Assembly (NCBI RefSeq): GCF_003337245.1 | Contig: NZ_QPJE01000004.1 | Span: forward strand, 62,001-126,000 | Source of the DNA: Halanaerobium sp. MA284_MarDTE_T2 | Lineage (GTDB): Bacteria > Bacillota > Halanaerobiia > Halanaerobiales > Halanaerobiaceae | Direction: 5' to 3' | Length of the DNA: 64,000 nt | The notes under the pieces: model-generated | Database searches by the model: none | What the model saw: only the letters and a program-made list of their open reading frames with translations | What the model was told of the DNA's origin: nothing | Part shown: positions 46,587 to 54,168 of the stretch, piece after piece | Layout of the letters: each line of letters starts with the position of its first letter | How positions within the stretch are numbered: position 1 is the stretch's first letter | Position numbers and translations under genes: made by a program

Positions 46587-46865
46587 ATGAATTCATTATC
46601 AGAAGAAGATAAGAAAAACTTAGATTTGCGCCTGCGGAGAATAGAAGGCCAGGTAAGAGGATTGCAGAGGATGATAAAAGAAGATAAATACTGTGTGGAT
46701 ATTTTAACACAGATAAACGCATCCAGGGGTGCTTTAAAAAAAGTAGCACTCAAAGTACTGGATAAACATATAAATGGATGTGTGAAAAATGCTATTTCAG
46801 ATAAAAAAGGAGAACAGGAGATTATTGATGAGCTGCTCGATGTTATAGATAAATTTACCGATTAA
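46587..46865 (+). CDS. CsoR/RcnR-family metal-sensing repressor
   Basis: A 92-residue all-helical repressor: RLRRIEGQVRGLQRMIKEDK is the DNA-contact helix. The ligand set C36, H61 and C65 (YCVDIL; HINGCVKNA) is exactly that of Cu(I)-sensing CsoR. It has its own ribosome-binding site (AAAGAGGTG). No copper exporter or chaperone gene is adjacent, so its target lies elsewhere, or it senses persulfide or another metal. Confidence 0.9.
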   Translation: MNSLSEEDKKNLDLRLRRIEGQVRGLQRMIKEDKYCVDILTQINASRGALKKVALKVLDKHINGCVKNAISDKKGEQEIIDELLDVIDKFTD

Positions 46866-46921
46866 TATAACAGCCCTTTTGTGTTAAGTCTCATTAAATT
46901 TAAAGGTGGGGTGAAAATTTA

Positions 46922-47680
46922 ATGCTTGCACTAGAGAAAATAATTGCTTCATTTGTAATGCCGCCCGGACTATTTATTGTACTGCTGTTTATTCTGACAG
47001 TTTATCTTATTATTAAGGGAAAAAGTGGAATTATAAAAATTATCTCTGTAATTTTTCTGCTAATTATGATAGTATTATCAAGTGGAATTGGTATAAAAAT
47101 ACTGGTTATTCCACTTGAAGATTATGCAGACAGTATAAGTGTTGAACCACTAACCCCACATCCGGTGGCTGTTCTTGGTGGTGGAATATATTACAGAGAA
47201 GGGAGAGGAGCTTATCCCGGTCTCTACAGCCTGCAGAGAATTATTAAGGCATATAAAATACACAATCTGCACAGGACAGAGATTATATATAGTGGAGGGG
47301 TAGCTTTGGGTTATTCGGAAACATCTGAAGCTGAAGTAGCTGCAGATGTACTGGAAAATCTGGGGATGGAAATGGAAAATTTTATAGAAGAAGATAGGGC
47401 CAGAACTACATTCGAAAATGCTGAACATATAAAACAGTGGATGAATGATAATGATTATGATAAAATTTATCTTGTCACTTCGGCCATACATATGGCCAGA
47501 TCAGCTGCTGTTTTTAAAAGTCAGAATATAGATTTTTTACCGGTTCATTCGGGATATATCTTCAGCCATAGGCTGGGATATTTAGAATATTTACCTAATC
47601 GGGGAGCTCTAACAGCAAACTTAAATGCCCTGCATGAGTGGGTGGGGCTTTTCTGGTATTATCTAACAGACAGAATTTAG
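46922..47680 (+). CDS. YdcF/SanA-like DUF218 membrane protein
   Basis: A 252-residue protein with two N-terminal membrane segments (GLFIVLLFILTVYLIIKG and VIFLLIMIVLSSGIGIKI) and a DUF218 domain (HPVAVLGGGIYYREGRG, IIYSGGVALGYSETSEAEVA, EDRARTTFENAEHIKQWM, YLVTSAIHMARSAAVFK). Relatives (ElyC, SanA) act in envelope and peptidoglycan precursor metabolism. The N-terminal topology resembles ElyC. The function here is inferred only at that level. Confidence 0.88.
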   Translation: MLALEKIIASFVMPPGLFIVLLFILTVYLIIKGKSGIIKIISVIFLLIMIVLSSGIGIKILVIPLEDYADSISVEPLTPHPVAVLGGGIYYREGRGAYPGLYSLQRIIKAYKIHNLHRTEIIYSGGVALGYSETSEAEVAADVLENLGMEMENFIEEDRARTTFENAEHIKQWMNDNDYDKIYLVTSAIHMARSAAVFKSQNIDFLPVHSGYIFSHRLGYLEYLPNRGALTANLNALHEWVGLFWYYLTDRI

Positions 47681-47810
47681 ATACAGAAAAAGTAGTTTAA
47701 ATTAGAGTCTGTTAAATAAAATGTTAATTAATCTTATGATGTGGGAAAATCATCTTATTGATTTCTTAAGAAAAACAACAATATAAGTCATATAAGAAAG
47801 GAAGTTGAAT

Positions 47811-48647
47811 ATGAAGATCGATTTACACATGCACAGTACATATTCTGATGGAACTCTCAATCCTGAAGAACTTGTAAAAAAATCTGCTGAGAGGGGATTG
47901 GAAGCTATTTCTCTGACAGATCACGATACAACAGCAGGAACAGCTGAAGCTGCTCAAGTGGCGAAAGATTGCGGTATAGAATTTGTACCGGGAATAGAAA
48001 TATCAACCTATCATGGTGAAGCAGAATACCATATTTTAGGTTATTTTATTGACATTGAAAATCAAGAATTAAAAAAATTGAGTGATGAAATTATTCAGTC
48101 CAGAATTGACAGGACAAAAAAGATTCTCAGTAATTTGAATGAAATGGGATATCAGCTGGATTATGAAGATATAGAAGAATATGCATCCGGTGTCAGTATT
48201 GGCCGCCCACATATTGCAAGAGCACTGGTAAAAAAAGGTTATGCAGAAACAATAGCCGATGCTTTTACTGATAAGCTGATAGGTGGAGGAAGTCCTGCTT
48301 ATGTTGAAAAGAAAAAAGTCAGGCCGGAAACAGTAGTAAAAACTATTTTGAAGTCAGGTGGAATTCCTGTAATTGCACATCCATTTTTGATAAATCATGG
48401 AGATCCCTTAGAAAAAAAGGATATCGAAAAATTAAAGCAGGCCGGACTTAAAGGAATAGAAGTTTATCAGAGTAAACATGATGAAGTTAATACTTTAAGA
48501 TATAAAAAAATTGCTGAAGAGCTGAATCTCTTAATAACAGGGGGTTCTGATTATCATGGAGATAATTCGCCTGGAATCATGCCTGGAGAATGGGGAATAG
48601 ATTATGATGATTACCAAAAATTAAAAATTGCAGCAAATACAGATTAA
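47811..48647 (+). CDS. PHP-domain phosphoesterase (RNase AM/YciV-like)
   Basis: A 278-residue metallo-phosphoesterase. KIDLHMHSTYSDGTLNPEEL, ISLTDHDTTAG, FVPGIEIST, GRPHIARALVKKGY, PVIAHPF and GSDYHGD give the His/Asp/Glu trinuclear metal site of PHP proteins, in the order seen in nucleoside 3',5'-bisphosphatase / RNase AM. The start is the ATG at 47811, 6 nt after AAAGGAAG; an in-frame TTG lies two codons upstream. It is the last gene before the methionine transporter leader. Confidence 0.92.
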   Translation: MKIDLHMHSTYSDGTLNPEELVKKSAERGLEAISLTDHDTTAGTAEAAQVAKDCGIEFVPGIEISTYHGEAEYHILGYFIDIENQELKKLSDEIIQSRIDRTKKILSNLNEMGYQLDYEDIEEYASGVSIGRPHIARALVKKGYAETIADAFTDKLIGGGSPAYVEKKKVRPETVVKTILKSGGIPVIAHPFLINHGDPLEKKDIEKLKQAGLKGIEVYQSKHDEVNTLRYKKIAEELNLLITGGSDYHGDNSPGIMPGEWGIDYDDYQKLKIAANTD

Positions 48648-48801
48648 GATTAATTATCATTATAAGGAGAATTCTAATAATATACTATTGAGTCACTTAA
48701 ATATACATGAGTTACTTAAATATACAGCTGAGAAAAGCAGCAGAATTTTTGAGTCAAACAGTGAGCCAAACAGGATAAATAGAAAATTTTTTATAAAAAA
48801 C

Positions 48802-48830
48802 TTGACAAAGACTGAAAGCAGTGATAAACT
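48802..48830 (+). promoter_or_regulatory. Promoter of the SAM riboswitch-metNIQ transcript
   Basis: TTGACA (48802-48807), 17 nt, TAAACT (48825-48830) with a TGA immediately upstream of the -10 (extended -10). Initiation near 48837 leaves a short lead before the aptamer at 48873. The same GTGATAAACT box occurs before the SLH porin at 59166-59175. Confidence 0.6.
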
Positions 48831-48872
48831 TTTAAATAACTTAAATTTAAATAAATTAAAAATAAATATGAA

Positions 48873-49011
48873 TCATCTAGAGTGGCGGAGGGACTGGCCC
48901 TGTGATGCCCGGCAACCTACCTGAAATATAGGTAAGGTGCTAATTCCTGCATTTCCTTGAATGGAGATGAAAGATGAGGGGTAATTTAATCCTCTCATAG
49001 AGGATTTTTTT
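48873..49011 (+). promoter_or_regulatory. SAM-I (S-box) riboswitch with terminator
   Basis: The aptamer has the S-box core: GTGGCGGAGGGACTGGCCC, GATGCCCGGCAACC and AAGGTGCTAATTCCTGC. Helix P1 is TCATCT (48873-48878) with AGATGA (48972-48977). An intrinsic terminator, AATCCTCT/AGAGGATT plus T-run (48988-49011), follows. ATGAGGGG, which shares the 3' side of P1, can pair with CCTCTCAT as antiterminator. So SAM binding favours termination and methionine shortage switches metNIQ on. Confidence 0.97.
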
Positions 49012-49018
49012 AATGCAG

Positions 49019-49049
49019 GCCGCTCTAAATAGGAGCGGTTTATTATTTT
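49019..49049 (+). terminator. Second hairpin with T-rich tail between the SAM riboswitch and metN
   Basis: CCGCTC (49020-49025) and GAGCGG (49033-49038) form a 6-bp stem with a 7-nt loop, followed by TTTATTATTTT. It lies after the riboswitch terminator and just before the metN ribosome-binding site, so it is either a backup terminator or a second control point. Confidence 0.6.
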
Positions 49050-49067
49050 GTGAAGGGTGATCTGACA

Positions 49068-50090
49068 GTGATAAAAATAGAAAATTTAAGAAAAAGTTAT
49101 CAATCAACACAGGGAGATATAGAAGCAATATCCGGGCTTGATCTGGATATAAACACAGGTGAGATATTTGGTATTATTGGCCCAAGTGGTGCCGGGAAAA
49201 GTACTTTGATACGAATGCTTAATCTGCTGGAAAAACCAACAGCAGGATCTATTAATATAAATGATGTTGACCTGACAGAGCTCAGTTCTAAAGACTTAAG
49301 ACAGGCAAGGCAGAAAATAGGCATGATTTTTCAGCATTTTAATCTGCTGACTTCGCGCACTGTTAGGAGTAATGTAACTTTTCCTCTGGAAATAGCAGGA
49401 GTAGGGAAAAAGCAGAGAGAAAAGAGAGCAGATGAGCTGATAGAGCTTGTAGGACTGACAGATAGAGCTGATCACTATCCGGCTCAGCTTTCTGGAGGGC
49501 AGAAACAGAGGGTTGGTATAGCCAGGGCACTTGCCAATGAACCGGATCTTCTCCTTTCTGATGAGGCAACATCTTCACTGGATCCAGAAAGCACCAAATC
49601 TATTCTGGATCTTTTAGGTAAAATTAGAGAGGAAATGAATTTAACGATAATTCTCATTACACATGAGATGGGTGTAATTAAAGAAATATGTGACAAAGTT
49701 GCAGTAATTGAAGAGGGAAAGGTTATAGAAGAAGGAAAAGTGCTCGATATATTTGCCAGACCGCAAAAAGCTCTTACTAAAAAGTTTATAAGTTCTGTGG
49801 TAGACTTCGATCTGCCGCCAAAAGTTATAAAATTAATTAAAGAAAAGCGTCCGGGCCAGCTAATTAGAGTTTCATTTATTGGAGAAAAAACCCACAGGCC
49901 GCTGATATCCTATCTGGTAAAACAGTATAATATAGATGCCAATATACTTTATGGTAATATAGATGAGATTCAGACAGTACCTTTTGGAACCCTTATTCTG
50001 GATTTAGAAGGTAATCCGGAAAGTATAGAAAAATCAATAAATTTTTTGATAAATGAAGGATTAAGAGTGGAGGTGTTAGAGAATGTTTGA
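49068..50090 (+). CDS. metN: Methionine ABC transporter ATPase MetN
   Basis: A 340-residue ATPase: Walker [11 protein letters not shown]-loop IFQHFNLLTSRTVRSNV, signature [33 protein letters not shown] and THEMGVIKEICD. The C-terminal NIL/ACT-like domain (LIRVSFIGEKTHRPLISYLV onward) that senses methionine is present. The start is the GTG at 49068, 8 nt behind AGGGTG; an upstream GTG at 49050 would overlap the hairpin tail. The preceding SAM riboswitch confirms the substrate. It overlaps metI by 8 bp. Confidence 0.96.
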   Translation: MIKIENLRKSYQSTQGDIEAISGLDLDINTGEIFGIIGPSGAGKSTLIRMLNLLEKPTAGSININDVDLTELSSKDLRQARQKIGMIFQHFNLLTSRTVRSNVTFPLEIAGVGKKQREKRADELIELVGLTDRADHYPAQLSGGQKQRVGIARALANEPDLLLSDEATSSLDPESTKSILDLLGKIREEMNLTIILITHEMGVIKEICDKVAVIEEGKVIEEGKVLDIFARPQKALTKKFISSVVDFDLPPKVIKLIKEKRPGQLIRVSFIGEKTHRPLISYLVKQYNIDANILYGNIDEIQTVPFGTLILDLEGNPESIEKSINFLINEGLRVEVLENV

Positions 50091-50754
50091 GGCTTTATCA
50101 GGACTGGCCCGGTATAATGATTTAATGTGGTCAGGACTTTTGGAAACATTATATATGGTGGGGCTTTCACTTTTTGTGGCAGTTTTGGGTGGTATTCCCC
50201 TTGGTGTAATAACTACAATTACCAGAGAAGGGCATATTCTTCCCAATAAATCACTAAATACAGTTTTGGATGGAATGATTAATATTGGCAGATCAATCCC
50301 ATTTATTATTTTAATGGTGGCAGTAATTCCATTTACCAGAATGATAGTGGGAACTTCCATCGGAACAACAGCCGCTGTAGTACCGCTTTCTCTGGCTGCT
50401 ATACCATTTATGGCGAGGATAACTGATAATGCTCTGCTGGAAGTTGATCCAGGAGTTATAGAGTCTGCCCACTCAATGGGAGCTACTCCCTGGCAGATAG
50501 TATATAAAGTTCTGCTGCCAGAATCACTGCCTGCTATAGTGCTTGGTATTACTTTAACTGCTGTAAGTTTAATTAGTTATTCTGCAATGGCAGGAGCAGT
50601 TGGAGGGGGTGGTCTCGGCGATATCGCTATCCGTTATGGATATCAGCGGTTTAAGCTGGGTATTATGCTGGAGACCATTGTTATACTGGTTTTGCTGGTG
50701 CAGATAATTCAGTGGCTCGGCAATAAAGCTGCCGGTGCTTTTGATCATAGATAA
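50083..50754 (+). CDS. metI: Methionine ABC transporter permease MetI
   Basis: A 223-residue permease with five membrane segments. LWSGLLETLYMVGLSLFVAV-like start (here WSGLLETLYMVGLSLF), NIGRSIPFIILMVAVIPFTR, the EAA loop ESAHSMGATPWQIVYKVLLP and SAMAGAVGGGGLGDIAIRYG are diagnostic of MetI. It is translationally coupled to metN and followed by metQ after 93 bp. Confidence 0.96.
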   Translation: MFEALSGLARYNDLMWSGLLETLYMVGLSLFVAVLGGIPLGVITTITREGHILPNKSLNTVLDGMINIGRSIPFIILMVAVIPFTRMIVGTSIGTTAAVVPLSLAAIPFMARITDNALLEVDPGVIESAHSMGATPWQIVYKVLLPESLPAIVLGITLTAVSLISYSAMAGAVGGGGLGDIAIRYGYQRFKLGIMLETIVILVLLVQIIQWLGNKAAGAFDHR

Positions 50755-50847
50755 AATTATTGAATATAGATGCTGGTTATGTTTATATAGAGACTTTTTT
50801 AGAAAAATTAGATTTGACGTAACAAATTTGAAAAGGAGAGGATAATA

Positions 50848-51642
50848 GTGAAAAAAAAATTAATTGTATTAATTGGAGTATTGTCTATTTTACTGGCAGG
50901 AACTGTGGGAGTATTTGCAGCCGATTCTGTTCTGAAGGTTGGTGCAACTCCTGTTCCACATGCTGAAATATTAAACCAGGTTAAAGATGATCTTGCAGAA
51001 GCCGGTATTAAGCTGGAAATCGTTGAGTTTACAGATTATGTAACACCAAATATTGCTCTTTCTGACGGCAGTATTGATGCAAACTTTTTTCAGCATGTAC
51101 CGTACCTTAATAATTTTAGTAAAGACAGAGGTTTAGAACTTTCTGCATTAGATCCGATTCATGTAGAGCCGATGGGATTGTATTCTGATAAATACACTGA
51201 TGTAGAAGAACTGCCGGAAGGTGCAGCAATAGCAGTTTCTAATGACCCATCAAATGAAGGTAGAGCACTGCTTCTGCTGCAGGAAAATGGATTAATAAAA
51301 CTTGAAAATCCTGAAGATCTTAATGCAACTCCATTTGATATAATAGAAAACCCCAAAAACCTGAAGTTTGAAGAACTGGAAGCAGCACAGCTGCCGAGAA
51401 TTCTGCCTGATGTAGCTGCAGCGGTAATTAATACTAATTATGCACTGGAAGCAGGTCTTAATCCAATGGAGGATGCACTTCTTATAGAAGGAAGTAATTC
51501 TCCCTATGCAAATGTTGTAGCTGTAAGAAGTGGGGATGAAGATAGAGAAGATATAAAGAAGCTGATGGAAGTACTCCAGACTCAGGAAGTTAAAGATTTT
51601 ATTCTAAAAGAATATGAAGGATCAGTTGTTCCGGTATTTTAA
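50848..51642 (+). CDS. metQ: Methionine-binding protein MetQ
   Basis: A 264-residue exported protein: signal peptide KKKLIVLIGVLSILLAGTVG cut near FAA, then LKVGATPVPHAEILNQVKDD, VEFTDYVTPNIALSDGSIDA and FFQHVPYLNNFSKDRG, all NlpA/MetQ motifs. Unlike most MetQ proteins it has no lipobox cysteine, so it may be periplasmic and soluble, in line with a diderm envelope. A terminator follows. Confidence 0.95.
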   Translation: MKKKLIVLIGVLSILLAGTVGVFAADSVLKVGATPVPHAEILNQVKDDLAEAGIKLEIVEFTDYVTPNIALSDGSIDANFFQHVPYLNNFSKDRGLELSALDPIHVEPMGLYSDKYTDVEELPEGAAIAVSNDPSNEGRALLLLQENGLIKLENPEDLNATPFDIIENPKNLKFEELEAAQLPRILPDVAAAVINTNYALEAGLNPMEDALLIEGSNSPYANVVAVRSGDEDREDIKKLMEVLQTQEVKDFILKEYEGSVVPVF

Positions 51643-51666
51643 TTTAAACGGTAAAATTTATTTACC

Positions 51667-51702
51667 TGGAGGTGTCAATTAGGCACCTCCATTTTCTTTT
51701 TC
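51667..51702 (+). terminator. Intrinsic terminator of the metNIQ operon
   Basis: TGGAGGTG and CACCTCCA form an 8-bp perfect stem around a 9-nt loop, followed by TTTTCTTTTT. Confidence 0.88.
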
Positions 51703-51749
51703 AGCTGATTTGTTGTATAATATAGTTACTGAAAAAGAGGTGAAAACTT

Positions 51750-52052
51750 ATGAAAAAAAGTTTATTCAGCTTATATAGAATATTTAAGTTTATGAAGGAT
51801 TCTGATATTAAATTAAGTAAAAAAATGCTTTTTTTAGTTCCTGTTATATATTTGATAATTCCCTTTGATTTTATCGGGGATTTTTTCCCACTAGCAGGTC
51901 AGCTGGATGATATAGCTGTATTTGTTTTAATGTGGCCCATACTTAAAAATCTACTCAGTAAATATGATAAAGGAGAAAGAGATTTAAATAAAAGTCGGAA
52001 AAAAGACCCTGATACAGTAGATATCTCCAGAGAAGATTATACTGTAGAATGA
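51750..52052 (+). CDS. DUF1232 (YkvA-like) membrane protein
   Basis: A 100-residue protein with the DUF1232 core MLFLVPVIYLIIPFDFIGDF followed by FPLAGQLDDIAVFVLMWPIL. One or two membrane segments and a charged C-terminal tail (NKSRKKDPDTVDISREDYTV) are visible. The function of the family is unknown. It has its own ribosome-binding site (AAGAGGTG) and a terminator on each side, so it is a single-gene unit. Confidence 0.85.
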   Translation: MKKSLFSLYRIFKFMKDSDIKLSKKMLFLVPVIYLIIPFDFIGDFFPLAGQLDDIAVFVLMWPILKNLLSKYDKGERDLNKSRKKDPDTVDISREDYTVE

Positions 52053-52084
52053 TAGAAGACTGAAAAAAATAATATTTTTTTAAT

Positions 52085-52112
52085 CAGCCGATAATTTTAT
52101 CGGCTGTTTTTT
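52085..52112 (+). terminator. Intrinsic terminator after the DUF1232 gene
   Basis: CAGCCGATAA and TTATCGGCTG form a 10-bp perfect stem with a 2-nt loop, followed by TTTTTT. Confidence 0.9.
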
Positions 52113-52183
52113 GTGTAGAAGATGGATTGTCAGTCCTTTCTGCAGCTTTAAAAATAAAGTTAGAGAATTTTTTTAGATATAAT

Positions 52184-52212
52184 TTGACATAATGAAATTT
52201 TTTTTATATAAT
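52184..52212 (+). promoter_or_regulatory. Perfect-consensus promoter of the efflux operon
   Basis: TTGACA (52184-52189), 17 nt, TATAAT (52207-52212). Both hexamers are perfect, like the cas promoter. Initiation near 52219 falls inside the palindromic operator, so a bound repressor would block it. Confidence 0.85.
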
Positions 52213-52218
52213 TAATGG

Positions 52219-52230
52219 CTGACCGGTCAG
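52219..52230. promoter_or_regulatory. TetR-type operator palindrome CTGACCGGTCAG
   Basis: A 12-bp perfect palindrome at the predicted transcription start, 24 bp before the tetR-family start codon. The TGACCGGTCA core is a typical TetR/AcrR-family operator. Position and symmetry indicate autoregulation of the whole efflux operon. Confidence 0.75.
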
Positions 52231-52253
52231 TATAATAATACAGGGGGTTTAGA

Positions 52254-52838
52254 ATGAGTAAAAATAGAGATACAAAAGAGGAGATATTAAAGTCTGCAGT
52301 GAAACTGTTTTCAAAAAATAATTACCATACAGTATCAATGCTGGAAATTGCTGAAGGTGCAGAGGTCAGCAAAGGTACGGTTTACTGGTATTTTGACAGC
52401 AAAAAAGAACTTTTTCGAGAAATCATTATACAGGGCCAGGACTATTTTAAGGAACATTTTAAAAAAATAGCAGAATCTAATAAAAATACTGAAGATAAAA
52501 TTTGTGAAATTATAAGAACTGTCCTGGAAACTTTAAATGAACACCTGAATTTGCTAACAGTTTTTAGAAATAATATGGAATTAATTAATAAAGAAATTCA
52601 AAACAAACTGGAAAAAAAACATGATGAAATTATAAGAATTTTTTCTGAAATTATTAAAGAAGGTATGGATAATGGAATAATTAAGAAAGAAAATCCTGTT
52701 CATATTTCAACTATGATATTATCAGTTTTGTTTACCCCACATACACAGGATATAATAATAAATATAGATGGAATAGATAATCAGGTAGAGTTTATTTATA
52801 ATTTTATAATGAATGGAATACGCAGAAAGGAGCAGTAG
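52254..52838 (+). CDS. TetR/AcrR-family repressor of the efflux operon
   Basis: A 194-residue regulator: N-terminal HTH KEEILKSAVKLFSKNNYHTV, IAEGAEVSKGTVYWYFDSKKELF, then a helical ligand domain. It is the first gene behind the perfect promoter and palindromic operator, and is followed 1 bp later by tolC-like, hlyD-like and RND genes. It probably represses them until a toxic substrate binds. The ligand is unknown. Confidence 0.93.
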   Translation: MSKNRDTKEEILKSAVKLFSKNNYHTVSMLEIAEGAEVSKGTVYWYFDSKKELFREIIIQGQDYFKEHFKKIAESNKNTEDKICEIIRTVLETLNEHLNLLTVFRNNMELINKEIQNKLEKKHDEIIRIFSEIIKEGMDNGIIKKENPVHISTMILSVLFTPHTQDIIINIDGIDNQVEFIYNFIMNGIRRKEQ

Positions 52839-52839
52839 T

Positions 52840-54168
52840 ATGCACAAAAAAATACAAAATAAAACAGCAATTATATTTGCTCTAATTTTGATCATTTTAT
52901 CTGTCAGTACAGCAGTTCAGGCTGCAGAAGAGTTAGAGTTAAAAAAAGCAGTAAAGATTCTTTTTGAACAAAACAGAACATTAAAAAATGCCAGAAAAGA
53001 TATAGAAAATGCTGAAAAAGATATTCAGCTAACAGTCAGGTCGTATTTTCCCACACTGAATCTGCAGAGTTCATATACAAAGATGGATGAAGGCCAGCCT
53101 CAAATATCATCTTTTGGTCCTGTTGAAGGTCCTGATGAAAATTACAGTACTTCTGTAAATCTCACACAGCCGCTCTGGCTGGGAGGGAAGATTGGTATAC
53201 AGAAGGAAATAGCCGGTTATAATCTGGAAATAGCCAGAAGCAATTATGAAAAGGTACTGGAGGAACAGCTGTTTAATCTGATTCAGTCCTATTATGGTGT
53301 TCTACAGGCTGAAGGAATGGTAGAAATAAGAAAAGAAGCTCTCAATATTGTAAATGAGCATCTGAGAGTTGTAAAAAATAGGATTGAAGCCGGTACAGCG
53401 ATAAGGCAGGATCTGCTGCGCAGTCAGATAGAGCAGAGGAGTGCAAAAGAAGAATTGAGCTCAGCCAGAAATGATTTAAAAATTGCCCGCAGAAGGCTGT
53501 CCCAGCTTCTTGCTTCTGAAGCAGAATATAATACAGTAAGGCCGGAAATTGATTTTGATATAAATCTCAATCAGAACGAACTTTTTAAAACGGCAGTTGA
53601 AAATAATCCGGATTTAATGGTTTTAGAGCTGAACAGACAGATAGTAAAATTAACCAAAAAGCTCGACAGCCAGTATTACCGACCTGATATAGCACTCAAT
53701 GGATCTTATGACTGGAGTGGAGACGAATTTATGTCAGAAGAGGGAGAAAACTGGTCATTAACAGTTGGAGTTTCTGTTCCACTTTATGATGGTGGAAAGG
53801 GAAACATAAATGCTAAAAAAAGAGCAAACCAGATGGAAAAAATTAATAACAATCAGCAGGATTTGCTGGAAAACCTGCAGATAGAAATTAAAGATGTTGT
53901 TTTGAATGTAGAAGAAAATAAACAATCAATTGAACTGGAAAAGCTTTCACTGGAAAATGCTAAAGAAAATTTAGCAATTGCCAATGTAAGCTATAGGGCA
54001 GGAGTAGCCAGCAATACTGATGTAATAGATGCACAGTCAACATATAACCAGGCCAAGGTTTCACTGCTCCAGGCAGAATACAGTTATGAAATTGAGCAAT
54101 TTAGAACTTTATATAAAAGCGGACGCATAAAAGAATACTTTAAGGATGTGATAAACAATGAAAAATAA
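52840..54168 (+). CDS. TolC-family outer-membrane efflux protein
   Basis: A 442-residue protein with a signal peptide (KTAIIFALILIILSVSTAVQ, cut near AAEE) and two OEP repeats. It has long coiled-coil helices and beta segments (TSVNLTQPLWLGGKIGIQKE; WSLTVGVSVPLYDGGKGNIN), the hallmark of TolC/OprM channels. The ATG at 52840 with AAAGGAGC upstream is preferred over an earlier in-frame start inside tetR. Its presence shows that the organism has an outer membrane. It overlaps the next gene by 11 bp. Confidence 0.93.
   Translation: MHKKIQNKTAIIFALILIILSVSTAVQAAEELELKKAVKILFEQNRTLKNARKDIENAEKDIQLTVRSYFPTLNLQSSYTKMDEGQPQISSFGPVEGPDENYSTSVNLTQPLWLGGKIGIQKEIAGYNLEIARSNYEKVLEEQLFNLIQSYYGVLQAEGMVEIRKEALNIVNEHLRVVKNRIEAGTAIRQDLLRSQIEQRSAKEELSSARNDLKIARRRLSQLLASEAEYNTVRPEIDFDINLNQNELFKTAVENNPDLMVLELNRQIVKLTKKLDSQYYRPDIALNGSYDWSGDEFMSEEGENWSLTVGVSVPLYDGGKGNINAKKRANQMEKINNNQQDLLENLQIEIKDVVLNVEENKQSIELEKLSLENAKENLAIANVSYRAGVASNTDVIDAQSTYNQAKVSLLQAEYSYEIEQFRTLYKSGRIKEYFKDVINNEK

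Noticed and set aside
48808-48818. GACTGAAAGC, identical to the crRNA handle region, near the SAM-riboswitch promoter
   Set aside because: Only the 8-9 base handle matches; there is no stem-loop part of the repeat next to it, so it is chance.
48628-48924. Open frame of 98 codons after the PHP gene
   Set aside because: It overlaps the promoter and the SAM-I aptamer, has no ribosome-binding site and low-complexity composition, so it is not a gene.
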